The position numbers and the translations under genes are program-made. From NCBI GenBank assembly GCA_022770625.1, contig JALEHK010000038.1, forward strand, positions 1-54,394: a DNA stretch of 54,394 nucleotides. The letters are read 5' to 3'. Origin of the DNA: Oscillospiraceae bacterium. Its GTDB lineage: Bacteria > Bacillota > Clostridia > Oscillospirales > Ruminococcaceae. Below, piece after piece: positions 25,215 through 33,531 of this stretch. Below the pieces are notes generated by a model. It ran no database searches and had not been told where the DNA came from. It saw nothing but the letters and a program-made list of their open reading frames with translations. Position 1 is the stretch's first letter; every line of letters starts with the position of its first letter.

Positions 25215-25230
25215 TTTTACCTCCAATAAA

Positions 25231-25272
25231 AAACATCTGAGAAGGACATTTTTGCCAGCTCCTCAGATGTTT
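25231..25272 (-). terminator. Terminator hairpin in the apbE leader
   Basis: Minus strand: AAACATCTGAG (25272-25262) pairs with CTCAGATGTTT (25241-25231), followed by more T's, only about 10 nt before the apbE ribosome site. It lies downstream of the promoter at 25339-25367, so it acts as an attenuator for apbE, or as a leaky end for rnf transcripts. Confidence 0.7.
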
Positions 25273-25338
25273 CCTTATATATTTCCGTATCGGGAAGGCG
25301 GCGGTAAAGCCTTCTTTGCATATTCATATTATGACAAC

Positions 25339-25367
25339 AGTATAACAAGAATATGCGGCTCTGTCAA
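25339..25367 (-). promoter_or_regulatory. Strong promoter of the apbE operon
   Basis: Minus strand: TTGACA (25362-25367), a 17-nt spacer and TATACT (25339-25344). The predicted start near 25332 leaves a leader of about 118 nt that contains one small hairpin (AAGGC/GCCTT) and the terminator at 25231-25272. I do not recognise an FMN or other known riboswitch in it. Confidence 0.75.
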
Positions 25368-25394
25368 GGTTAGCTTTTGCTACCTGCCGCCTTT

Positions 25395-26192
25395 TTATGC
25401 GGGCAGAATAACTTTTGCCGGGCATTTTTCCGCACATTTTCCGCATCCGGTACAGAGTGATGTATCGATATGTGCGATATTGTTGGAAAGGGTGATTGCG
25501 CTCTGCGGACAAAGTTTTGCACAAAGCCCGCAGCCGATGCAGCCGGCGCTGCACATATCCCGAACCTTTTTCCCCTTTTCCTGCGAGAAACAGCGAACCA
25601 TATACTTCGTATCGTAGGGAATCAGTTCGATCAGGTGCTGGGGACAGACAGAAACACATTTTCCGCAGCCGTGGCAGTCCTCTTTTGAAACAACTGCCCG
25701 GCCGTTGAGAATATGAATCGCGTCAAACGAGCAGGCCTGTGCACAGGAACCTTCTCCCAGACATCCATAAGCGCAAGCTTTGGCGCCGCGTCCGGGAGCC
25801 AGAGAAACCTGATAGCAGGAGTTGGCGCCTTGATAGTTATAGATAAACTGAGTTTTATCACAGGATCCGGAGCATTTGACATACGCCGCCTTCCGGACAA
25901 AATCCTCTTCCGGTAATCCGAGCGCCGCCGAAATGGCTTTTGCGGCCGCCGCGCCACCGACCGGACAGGCGTTTGTTTTGGCCTCGCCTTTGACAATTGC
26001 CTCTGCGAGCGCGTCGCATCCAGCGTATCCGCATCCGCCGCAGTTGTTTCCGGGGAGACATTCGCGCACCTTGGTAATTGCTTCATTGGTTTTGACTGCA
26101 AAGATCTTTCCCGCCGCACCAAGAAGCAGACCGATCAGCAGGCCGATCAGAGCAATCACCAGTGTCGCTGTAAGAATTGCCGACCCATTCAT
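25395..26192 (-). CDS. rnfB: Rnf complex subunit B, iron–sulfur protein
   Basis: RnfB is the ferredoxin-facing subunit of the Rnf ferredoxin:NAD+ oxidoreductase, an ion-pumping membrane complex. The 265-aa protein has an N-terminal membrane helix (LTATLVIALIGLLIGLLLG), then the Fe–S motif NNCGGCGYAGC, and several ferredoxin-type clusters: CLGEGSCAQACS, CHGCGKCVSVCP, CIGCGLCAKLCP and CTGCGKCAEKCP. It is last of the six rnf genes, preceded by AAGGAGG. Whether the complex moves H+ or Na+ cannot be told from the sequence. Confidence 0.95.
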   Translation of the reverse strand: MNGSAILTATLVIALIGLLIGLLLGAAGKIFAVKTNEAITKVRECLPGNNCGGCGYAGCDALAEAIVKGEAKTNACPVGGAAAAKAISAALGLPEEDFVRKAAYVKCSGSCDKTQFIYNYQGANSCYQVSLAPGRGAKACAYGCLGEGSCAQACSFDAIHILNGRAVVSKEDCHGCGKCVSVCPQHLIELIPYDTKYMVRCFSQEKGKKVRDMCSAGCIGCGLCAKLCPQSAITLSNNIAHIDTSLCTGCGKCAEKCPAKVILPA

Positions 26193-26208
26193 TTTCTTTC
26201 CGCCTCCT

Positions 26209-26781
26209 TTACACCAGACTCTTAAAGCCGTAGAACGCGATTGCCATCAAACAGGCGGACAGTAAAACGACCGGCATTCCCTGAAACGATTTGATAACAT
26301 CGTTATGCGCCAGCTTTTCCCGGATGCCCGCCATCAGTACGATCGAAAGGGTAAAGCCGAACGAAGCGCCGAGTCCGGTCGCAACACTGGTCAGAAAATC
26401 ATACTCTTTCTGTACGTTGGTCAGAACAGTACCGAGAACACAGCAGTTGGTTGTAATCAGCGGTAGGTAGACACCAAGCGCGACATAAAGCCCGCGCGAG
26501 ACCTTTTTCAGTACCATTTCTACCAGCTGAACGAGCGCCGCAATGACGATGATAAAAACGATCGTTTTCAGATAGGTCAGATCCAGTCTGACCAGTACCA
26601 GATTATAAAGCAACGAGCAGATCGCCGAGGATACGGTGACAACGAAAACGATCGCGGCGCCCATTCCAGCAGCGGTTTTGACCTGTTTGGATACGCCGAG
26701 GAAGGGACACAGGCCGTAAAACTGAGATAAAACGACGTTATCGACCAGCGCGGCCGTGATGATGACAAGAATCAGGTTCAT
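26209..26781 (-). CDS. rnfA: Rnf complex subunit A, membrane protein
   Basis: This 190-aa integral membrane subunit has six membrane segments. LVDNVVLSQFYGLCPFLGVS and TTNCCVLGTVL carry the cysteines that, together with those in RnfE, hold a membrane-embedded 2Fe-2S cluster in characterised Rnf/Nqr complexes. Length and motifs are normal. It overlaps rnfE by 4 nt. Confidence 0.95.
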   Translation of the reverse strand: MNLILVIITAALVDNVVLSQFYGLCPFLGVSKQVKTAAGMGAAIVFVVTVSSAICSLLYNLVLVRLDLTYLKTIVFIIVIAALVQLVEMVLKKVSRGLYVALGVYLPLITTNCCVLGTVLTNVQKEYDFLTSVATGLGASFGFTLSIVLMAGIREKLAHNDVIKSFQGMPVVLLSACLMAIAFYGFKSLV

Positions 26782-27557
26782 GAACGCTCTCCCTTCCCTT
26801 TTTCTGCCGCTTGGGCTTGTTTCTCTGCTTTACGAGCCGTGGCGAGTTTTTCCGCTTCTTTTGCCTTCTGCTCGGCAATAGCGATATGGTTTCCGGAACA
26901 GGTGCGACCGATACATCCGGCACAGTTCCCTCCGCAGGCGATCTCTTCATGCGGAACATTCGTAGCGGACGGAGCCTTGAACTTATTCTGCAAAGCAGTC
27001 AGGATCGCCAGCACCAGAAAAGCGCCGGGCGCTAAAACAAGGATGGTGATCGGGGTATAAAAATCCGGCATGATCTGGAAGCCAAAAAGCGTTCCGGCTC
27101 CGAAAAGCTCACGCACCATGCCGATGATCGTAAGCGCCACAGTAAATCCAAGTCCCATTCCGATACCGTCAAATATCGATAAAACCACCGGATTTTTGGA
27201 GGCGTAGGATTCCGCACGGCCGAGAATGATGCAGTTGACAACAATCAGCGGGATATACACGCCGAGTGAATCGTACAAAACGGTCACATAAGCGTGCATC
27301 AGCATTTCAACGATCGTAACAAAAGACGCAACAATGACAATATACGCCGGCATCCGCACGCCGTCGGGAATAATTTTTCGGAGCGCCGAGATCATCATAT
27401 TGGACATGATCAGGACGACCATCGTTGAAACGCCCATACCGAAACCATTGATGGCGCTGGTCGTAACCGCAAGCGTCGGGCACATTCCAAGCATCAGAAC
27501 AAAGGTCGGATTTTCCTTAATCAGTCCGTTCAGCACCCGCTCCATTGGCTTATTCAC
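26778..27557 (-). CDS. rnfE: Rnf complex subunit E with a Cys-rich, charged C-terminal extension
   Basis: RnfE is the membrane partner of RnfA. Six membrane segments occupy residues 1-190, with the cluster cysteines in LGMCPTLAVTTSA and VVNCIILGRAE. A typical RnfE ends near residue 200-215. Here about 60 residues follow, with CGGNCAGCIGRTC (four Cys) and an Ala/Lys/Glu-rich tail. The Cys group could bind metal or an Fe–S cluster (inference). The start is GTG, right after the rnfG stop, with GGAG upstream. Confidence 0.93.
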   Translation of the reverse strand: MNKPMERVLNGLIKENPTFVLMLGMCPTLAVTTSAINGFGMGVSTMVVLIMSNMMISALRKIIPDGVRMPAYIVIVASFVTIVEMLMHAYVTVLYDSLGVYIPLIVVNCIILGRAESYASKNPVVLSIFDGIGMGLGFTVALTIIGMVRELFGAGTLFGFQIMPDFYTPITILVLAPGAFLVLAILTALQNKFKAPSATNVPHEEIACGGNCAGCIGRTCSGNHIAIAEQKAKEAEKLATARKAEKQAQAAEKGKGERS

Positions 27558-28160
27558 TTAAACTCCTCCTTCCGCATTCATCAGTTCATCGGCAACAGTC
27601 AGTGCCGCACCGACGGCCTGACGGATGGCGTTTGTCGTAAAGGTCGCGCCCGAAATGCCGTCCAGTTCATCAGCTGAGGTTTTCCCGGGGAATTGCGCAC
27701 GATAGGTGTCCTCTTCACAGCGCGCTCCAAATCCGGGCGTTTCGCTGTGGGCAAGAGGCTTGAAGCCGGTAATGGTTAAGCTTGTATCGATACCCAGCGC
27801 AACAGTGATATTACCGCCATAGCCGTTTTTGGAATCGGCGGAAAAAACGTAACCGAGCGTCCCTCCGCTTCCATCGACCGCCCGCATAACGTCGCTCACA
27901 TATCCGCCTGCATAACCCGCTCCTTCCGCCCATTCGGAAGAATGCGTCAACAGATCCTCGCTTCCCTCCACTGCTTCAAACGAAGCAGCGTTCGGGAAAA
28001 CGTCGGTATAAGCTTCCGCCTTGGCTTTCAACTGAGCGGCGGCGATCGGCTCAATCGTAAGCTGATTAACGAAAGAAAGGAGAAGCCCCGCGACCAATGT
28101 AATCGCACAAAGGATCAGTGCGTTTCCGACCGGGCGCTCTTTTTTTACAGCTGTGCTCAT
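27558..28160 (-). CDS. rnfG: Rnf complex subunit G, FMN-binding protein
   Basis: This 200-aa protein has one N-terminal membrane helix (NALILCAITLVAGLLLSFVN) and an extracytoplasmic FMN_bind domain. The flavinylation motif is SGATFTTNAIRQAV, with covalent FMN expected on its Thr, installed by ApbE encoded downstream. HSETPGFGARCEED is also family-typical. It overlaps the rnfD stop by 4 nt; site AAAGGGGG. Confidence 0.94.
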   Translation of the reverse strand: MSTAVKKERPVGNALILCAITLVAGLLLSFVNQLTIEPIAAAQLKAKAEAYTDVFPNAASFEAVEGSEDLLTHSSEWAEGAGYAGGYVSDVMRAVDGSGGTLGYVFSADSKNGYGGNITVALGIDTSLTITGFKPLAHSETPGFGARCEEDTYRAQFPGKTSADELDGISGATFTTNAIRQAVGAALTVADELMNAEGGV

Positions 28161-29116
28161 GCCTTTTCCCCCTTTCTGCGCCGTTTGACGCCGAATGCGG
28201 TCGGTACCGTCACCCGTTCAATCAGCGGAACAACCATGTTCGAAAGGATGATCGCGTAGGATACGCCCTCGGCCGATTTGCCGACGATTCGGAACAGTGC
28301 AGTTAAAAAGCCGAGCAGAACTGCGTATACGATCTGCCCCATCGGCGTGATCGGACTGGTCACATAGTCGGTGGCCATGAAAAACGCGCCAATCAGAAGC
28401 CCGCCGCCGCACAGATGCGCCAACAGAAACGAGATTTCCGGCATTCCCCTTCCGCTCACCAACGAAACGATCACAATAAAAATCAGGGTCGAAAGGATGT
28501 AAACACCCGGGATCCGGATGGAGATTACCTTTTTATAAAGGAGATATCCCGCTCCCAGAAGAATGGCGATCACCGAAGTCTCTCCGATACAGCCGGAGTA
28601 GTTTCCAATAAACATCTGTAAAAGATCAACGCTCTCTCCGGCTTTGAGTGCACTGAGAGGCGTGGCGGCTGTAATACCATCGACCGTGGGAAAATTCGTC
28701 ATCAGGGAGCCGAACGAAATCAGCAGAAAACAGCGTCCGGCAAGAGCGGGGTTCATAAAGTTCTGGCCAAGTCCGCCGAAGAGCTGCTTGACGACAATAA
28801 TTGCAAACACGCTTCCGAGAACGGGAAGCCAGAGCGGTACAGTCGCCGGAAGGTTGACTGCCAGAATCAGACCGGTCACGACCGCGCTCCAGTCAGAAAC
28901 GGTCACCGGACGGTGCACCAGCTTTTCAAATAGGTATTCCGCCCCGAGCGCCGACGCAACGCTGATCAGAATCACCAGAAGTGCACGCCATCCATACATG
29001 TATACCCCGAACAGGCAGGGCGGCATCAAAGCGATCGCGACATCCCGCATAATCGAGTCGGTTCCGGTCTCCGAGCGCAGATGCGGAGAGACTGATACAT
29101 TCAGCATTTTATTCAA
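28157..29116 (-). CDS. rnfD: Rnf complex subunit D, membrane flavoprotein
   Basis: This 319-aa membrane subunit has about nine to ten membrane segments. The N-terminus contains VSVSPHLRSETGTDSIMRDV, and GITAATPLS is the covalent-FMN attachment loop of RnfD/NqrB. GLGQNFMNPALAGRCFLL is also highly conserved. It starts with TTG at 29116, 8 nt after AGGAGG. It lies between rnfC and rnfG in the usual clostridial order. Confidence 0.94.
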   Translation of the reverse strand: MNKMLNVSVSPHLRSETGTDSIMRDVAIALMPPCLFGVYMYGWRALLVILISVASALGAEYLFEKLVHRPVTVSDWSAVVTGLILAVNLPATVPLWLPVLGSVFAIIVVKQLFGGLGQNFMNPALAGRCFLLISFGSLMTNFPTVDGITAATPLSALKAGESVDLLQMFIGNYSGCIGETSVIAILLGAGYLLYKKVISIRIPGVYILSTLIFIVIVSLVSGRGMPEISFLLAHLCGGGLLIGAFFMATDYVTSPITPMGQIVYAVLLGFLTALFRIVGKSAEGVSYAIILSNMVVPLIERVTVPTAFGVKRRRKGEKA

Positions 29117-29130
29117 AACCGATTCCTCCT

Positions 29131-30462
29131 TTATTTCTTTGCTGCGGCCTGTTGGCGGAGACGGCGAACCGACTGACGGCCGTACTTAAACGATTGAGTC
29201 AGCGTTCGATGCGCAGGACATACCGCCGTACAGCTTCCGCATTCGATACATTCCATTCCTCCAAGTGCTTCAAACCGCGCAAAATCGTCATGATCTGCCG
29301 CATCCTGCATCATCTGTGGGATCAGCTGTTCGGGGCAGGCCGCCACACACCGCCCGCAGTGGATACAAGGGCCGGACGGGTGGGAAGCAACCGGATCAAC
29401 AGCAAATGCAAGGATCGATGAGGTCGTTTTCTGAACGGGAATATCGAGCGTAAAAAGCGCCGTTCCCATCATCGGCCCGCCGGAGATCACCTTCTCAGGT
29501 GAAACAGAAAAGCCGCCCGCTTCATCCAAAAGCAGCTGATGACTGCATCCGACCGGGAGCTCGAAGTTGCCCGGCTTATTGACCGCGTCTCCGGTCACGG
29601 TCATGACTGTCGTAGTCAGCGGTTCATTCCAAACGACCGCCCGGTAAACAGCAATCACTGTCGCTACGTTATCAACGATACATCCCGCGTCATACGGCAG
29701 CATCGACGAGTTGATGTCCCGCCCGGTCACCGCATGGATCAGCATCCGTTCGCCGCCCTGCGGATATTTCGTGACCAGCGGCTGGACGGTGATCCTGCTT
29801 TCAGAAGCTGTCCGTTCGATCAGAAGGCGGATGGCTTCAGGCTTATTGTCCTCGATAGCAATCACGCCGCGGGCATTTGGAAACAGAGAAAGAATGATCT
29901 TTAAGCCTTCGACCAATTCATCCGGCCGTTCCATCATCATCCGGTAGTCGGAAGTCAGATACGGTTCGCACTCCGCGCCATTGACAATGACATACTCGAC
30001 CTTGCTGTCATCCTTTACTGTCAGCTTAACATGAGTCGGAAAGCCTGCGCCGCCGAGACCGATAATCCCGGCGCTCTGGACGTCCTTTCGGATCTCTTCA
30101 GGTGAACCCGGATCCTTTTTCTCTCCCACTCCGGGGAAAAGTTCATATTTTCCATCGTTTTCAATCACAATCGAATCGCGGGTCTCCCCCATGACGGTCG
30201 TGCGGGGCTGAATCGCTTTCACCGTTCCGGAAACGGAAGAATGGATCGCCGCCGAAACAAAACCGCCCGGCTTTGCGATCATCTGTCCTAAAAGTACCCG
30301 CTCCCCCGGCTGAACGATGGGCACAGCCGGAGCGCCGATATGCGCGCTTAACGGAAAGATAAACTCTCCGCCTTCCGGACGGAAGCTGCGAATCGGACAT
30401 TCCTGGCTCAATGCTTTTCCGTCTGCCGGATGGATCCCCCTGAAAAATGTTTTTCGCTTCAT
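29131..30462 (-). CDS. rnfC: Rnf complex subunit C, NADH-side iron–sulfur protein
   Basis: RnfC is the peripheral subunit that exchanges electrons with NAD(H). The 443-aa protein has the NADH/FMN glycine-rich loop GIIGLGGAGFPTHVKL, the VEYVIVNGAECEPYL segment and two 4Fe-4S motifs: CIHCGRCVAACP and CIECGSCTAVCP. ATG 30462 is preceded by AAGAAGG. It is the first gene of rnfCDGEAB, under the promoter at 30532-30560. Confidence 0.95.
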   Translation of the reverse strand: MKRKTFFRGIHPADGKALSQECPIRSFRPEGGEFIFPLSAHIGAPAVPIVQPGERVLLGQMIAKPGGFVSAAIHSSVSGTVKAIQPRTTVMGETRDSIVIENDGKYELFPGVGEKKDPGSPEEIRKDVQSAGIIGLGGAGFPTHVKLTVKDDSKVEYVIVNGAECEPYLTSDYRMMMERPDELVEGLKIILSLFPNARGVIAIEDNKPEAIRLLIERTASESRITVQPLVTKYPQGGERMLIHAVTGRDINSSMLPYDAGCIVDNVATVIAVYRAVVWNEPLTTTVMTVTGDAVNKPGNFELPVGCSHQLLLDEAGGFSVSPEKVISGGPMMGTALFTLDIPVQKTTSSILAFAVDPVASHPSGPCIHCGRCVAACPEQLIPQMMQDAADHDDFARFEALGGMECIECGSCTAVCPAHRTLTQSFKYGRQSVRRLRQQAAAKK

Positions 30463-30531
30463 GAAATACCTTCTTTCCAATCAACACTATATGTAAATAA
30501 ATACATGGGAAAATTCCACGTCAGTGCATTT

Positions 30532-30560
30532 ATTTTAGCACATTCAAGCGTCAATACCAA
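30532..30560 (-). promoter_or_regulatory. Putative promoter of the rnf operon
   Basis: Minus strand: TTGGTA (30555-30560), a 17-nt spacer and TAAAAT (30532-30537), about 70 nt before rnfC. No operator is evident. Confidence 0.5.
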
Positions 30561-30685
30561 TAGATAAAAACGTTTTTCGTTTATTATGACGATTTTATTC
30601 CTGAAATATTCACCAATCTGCCAGTGATTCTGGTTGGCTTTTCCATCTTCAGTCAAAATGCCAAAAGATCGTATCGGAATACCCG

Positions 30686-30714
30686 TTTACATTCAGGGAA
30701 AAATTGTATATACT
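30686..30714 (+). promoter_or_regulatory. Promoter of the aldo/keto reductase gene
   Basis: TTTACA (30686-30691), a 17-nt spacer and TATACT (30709-30714), 41 nt before the ATG. Confidence 0.65.
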
Positions 30715-30755
30715 TTGTTACATAGGATCGTTTTTTGAAGAAAGGAAGCAACAGT

Positions 30756-31742
30756 ATGGAATTATACGGCAGAATCAACGGGCTGAACCGTCCGGTTTCA
30801 CGTCTCTTTTTCGGATGCGCCATCAAACCGATGAACATGGGCGAGGATGTCGGCGCGCTTCTGGATGCGGCACTGGACGCGGGAATCAACGCTTTTGATA
30901 CAGCCAGGGTTTACGGCCATTCAGAAGAGGCTCTGGGAAACTGGATCCGTTCGCGCGGCGTACGGGATCAGATTATCCTGCTGAGCAAGGGCGCTCACCC
31001 CACCATTCATATGGAAAACGGCGCGCCTGTCTTTACTCGCCGGATCAGTCGAGAGGAGATCCGAAAGGACGTTGAACAATCACTTTTGGTGCTCGGGACC
31101 GATCGCATCGATCTTTACCTTCTTCATCGCGATGATGAGCGGGTTCCCGCCGGGGAGATTGCCGAATGGATGGATGAGCTTGTAAAAGAGGGAAAGATCC
31201 TTGTTCCGGGGGTATCCAACTGGCGCGCAAATCGGATCCGGGAAGCGCGGGACTATGCGCAGGCACATGGTCTGACCCCGATCGGCCTTTCCAGTCCCCA
31301 GTATTCGCTCGCTTCCCTTTCGATCGATCTTTACGGAGATAACTGCCAGACGATCGGCGGTGCTTCTCCCGAAAAAGCTGCCGCCCGGAACTATTACCGG
31401 GAAAGCGGTCTCCCCGTTCTCTCTTATGCCAGCCTTGCGCAGGGATTTTTCGGTGGAAAGTGCAGCGGAGACGATTTTCCCCGGAGAGAGAAACTGCTGG
31501 ATCCGCTGACGCTGGCCGGATTCGGCAGTCGGGAAAACTTTGCGATCCTGAAAAAAGCAGAACAGCTTGCCGGAGAAAAAGGCTGTACGCCGTCACAGCT
31601 GGCGCTTCGATGGCTATTCACGCGGGGCTTAAACCTTTTTGCGGCAGTCGGCTCAACTCGTCCGGAACGTATCCGTGAGAATCTCGCCGCTCTTTCGATC
31701 CCGCTCAGCCAGGAAGAAGCAGACTTTTTGTCTGAAGACTGA
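30756..31742 (+). CDS. Aldo/keto reductase
   Basis: This 328-aa NAD(P)H-dependent oxidoreductase has the TIM-barrel AKR pattern. The catalytic tetrad is visible as Asp and Tyr in AFDTARVYGHSEEALG, Lys in LLSKGAH and His in LYLLHRDDE. The substrate is unknown. ATG 30756 has AAAGGAAG 8 nt upstream. It is divergent from rnfC and monocistronic. The nearby Rnf complex could supply its NADH, but no direct link is shown. Confidence 0.9.
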   Translation: MELYGRINGLNRPVSRLFFGCAIKPMNMGEDVGALLDAALDAGINAFDTARVYGHSEEALGNWIRSRGVRDQIILLSKGAHPTIHMENGAPVFTRRISREEIRKDVEQSLLVLGTDRIDLYLLHRDDERVPAGEIAEWMDELVKEGKILVPGVSNWRANRIREARDYAQAHGLTPIGLSSPQYSLASLSIDLYGDNCQTIGGASPEKAAARNYYRESGLPVLSYASLAQGFFGGKCSGDDFPRREKLLDPLTLAGFGSRENFAILKKAEQLAGEKGCTPSQLALRWLFTRGLNLFAAVGSTRPERIRENLAALSIPLSQEEADFLSED

Positions 31743-31787
31743 GTACAGCAGACACATATTTGTAACAATCTGTTTATTTGTCGATGG

Positions 31788-31816
31788 TTTACTTGCTTTT
31801 TCAGATATGATACAAT
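31788..31816 (+). promoter_or_regulatory. Promoter of the DUF5685–DnaJ operon
   Basis: TTTACT (31788-31793), a 17-nt spacer and TACAAT (31811-31816), with the start codon 32 nt further. Confidence 0.6.
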
Positions 31817-31847
31817 AGGTCGTACAAAGTGGAAAAGGAGGGAGAAA

Positions 31848-32771
31848 ATGTTCGGTTATATCCGACCAATGACCGGTCAGCTGCGCGTCAGTGAATATGA
31901 GACCTACCGCGCGGTTTATTGCAGCATTTGCCACGCATTGAAAGAAAACTTCGGCGCACTCTCGACCCTTTCACTGAATTACGACTTTACCTTTGCCGCT
32001 CTCTTAGGTCTGGCGATGCGGGAGGATTTCCCAGGCTATGAACCGTTCGCCTGTATTGCCCACCCTCTTCACAAACGGCAGCGGCTGAAAAATGAGCGGA
32101 AGGTTCTTCCCTTTATCAGCGGATGTGTCGTATCCATGGTACACGCAAAGGTTGCCGACAACATTGCCGATGCGGGAAGCTTCAAAAGCTTTGCGTTTCG
32201 GCTGACCTTTCCTTTTACCGCTCATGCCGGTAAAAAAGCGGATAGGCTGTATCCCGGATTGATGAAGATATGCACCGGAATGAACGACAGTCAGCAGAAG
32301 GTCGAAGCGCTCTCCGCCCCTTCTCTGGATGCCGCCGCGGAGCCGAGTGCCCATGCGCTTTCGGAAATGATGGAGATGCTTTCAGATGATCCGTTAAACC
32401 GGAGGGTGCTCTCCCGATTCGGGTATCTGCTCGGACGGTGGATTTACATCATCGATGCGCTCGACGATCTAAAAGATGATCTAAAAGAAAAGGGCTTCAA
32501 TCCTTTTGCCGTCCGTTTTTCTCTTTCTTCTCCGGAAGAGTTTGAAGAAAAACGGGAAGAAATCCTTCGGTGCGGGAAAGAGCTTCTGAATGTCACCGGA
32601 GCGGAGATGGCGGCGGCTTATGAGCTTTTGCCACTCAAACGCTTTAAGGGCATTCTCGATAACATTGTATACCTTGGGCTGAACGCTTCGATGGAGCGGG
32701 TCCTGAATCCGAAAAAGACAGCTTCTTCGGCAGGAGACCCTGTTCCCCCGTCAGCCGTCAGCCTGACATAA
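31848..32771 (+). CDS. DUF5685 family protein
   Basis: This 307-aa protein begins MFGYIRPMTGQLRVSEYETY and continues RAVYCSICHAL, the hallmark of the DUF5685 family. CSICH and a later Cys may bind a metal. The C-terminal half has WIYIIDALDDLKDDLKEK, an Asp-rich helix that recalls terpenoid-synthase-like folds, but no activity is known. AAAGGAGGG precedes the ATG. It is followed after 51 nt by a J-domain gene; this pairing suggests a shared cell-envelope or folding function (inference). Confidence 0.8.
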   Translation: MFGYIRPMTGQLRVSEYETYRAVYCSICHALKENFGALSTLSLNYDFTFAALLGLAMREDFPGYEPFACIAHPLHKRQRLKNERKVLPFISGCVVSMVHAKVADNIADAGSFKSFAFRLTFPFTAHAGKKADRLYPGLMKICTGMNDSQQKVEALSAPSLDAAAEPSAHALSEMMEMLSDDPLNRRVLSRFGYLLGRWIYIIDALDDLKDDLKEKGFNPFAVRFSLSSPEEFEEKREEILRCGKELLNVTGAEMAAAYELLPLKRFKGILDNIVYLGLNASMERVLNPKKTASSAGDPVPPSAVSLT

Positions 32772-32822
32772 ACAGAAAAACATGTATTTGCAGCCCCGTT
32801 TGGGGCAGATGGAGGACGTATA

Positions 32823-33518
32823 ATGTCTGAAAAAGATCCATATCAGGTGCTTGGCGTATCCAGAACCGCTACCGAGGAACAGGTTAAGGCGGCCTATCGG
32901 GAACTGGCGAAAAAATATCATCCCGACAATTACGCCGATTCTCCCCTTGCTGATGTTGCCAACGAAAAGATGCAGGAGGTCAACGCCGCTTACGATGCGG
33001 TTATGAAGGACCTGAAAAACCGCGGCTCCGGCTCTCAAAGCGGCACGCAGGGCAGTTATGGGAACGGATACGGCGGATATAATAACGGAAGCTATGGCGG
33101 ATATCAGCAGGGCGGGTATAGTTATAACCAGAGCTATGGCGGGATGAACGATGTACGTCGGATGATCCAGCAGAACCGTCTCGTTGAGGCGGAAGAGATA
33201 CTGGACGGAACGCCCGGTGGCAGACGGGACGCCGAATGGCATTTTCTCAAGGGCACCATCTGCTACCAGCGCGGATGGCTGGATGAGGCGCGCAATCACT
33301 TTACCGCCGCCTGTCAGATGAACCCGAATAATCCCGAATACCGCGCTGCCTACAACCGGATGAACTGGCAGTCGAGCGGCGGATATGGCGCTCCTGGAAC
33401 CGGCTACCGTCAGACACATACTTCCGGAACGATAGATGCCTGCAACTGCTGTTCCAACCTGCTTCTGGCCGACTGCTGCTGCGAATGCATGGGCGGGGAT
33501 CTGATTCCCTGCTGCTGA
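32823..33518 (+). CDS. J-domain (DnaJ-like) protein with Gly/Tyr-rich linker and Cys-rich tail
   Basis: This 231-aa protein has an N-terminal J domain (about 4-68) with the Hsp70-activating HPD in AKKYHPDNYAD. A low-complexity Gly/Tyr/Ser/Gln region (about 70-110) follows, then a helical TPR-like segment (RLVEAEEILDG through RGWLDEARNHFTAACQMNPN). The tail holds about nine cysteines, including ADCCCECMGGDLIPCC. It lacks the DnaJ zinc fingers and CTD, so it is a specialised co-chaperone, not the housekeeping DnaJ. The tail could bind metal or be acylated (inference). Confidence 0.88.
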   Translation: MSEKDPYQVLGVSRTATEEQVKAAYRELAKKYHPDNYADSPLADVANEKMQEVNAAYDAVMKDLKNRGSGSQSGTQGSYGNGYGGYNNGSYGGYQQGGYSYNQSYGGMNDVRRMIQQNRLVEAEEILDGTPGGRRDAEWHFLKGTICYQRGWLDEARNHFTAACQMNPNNPEYRAAYNRMNWQSSGGYGAPGTGYRQTHTSGTIDACNCCSNLLLADCCCECMGGDLIPCC

Positions 33519-33531
33519 GGGAGGCATTTTG

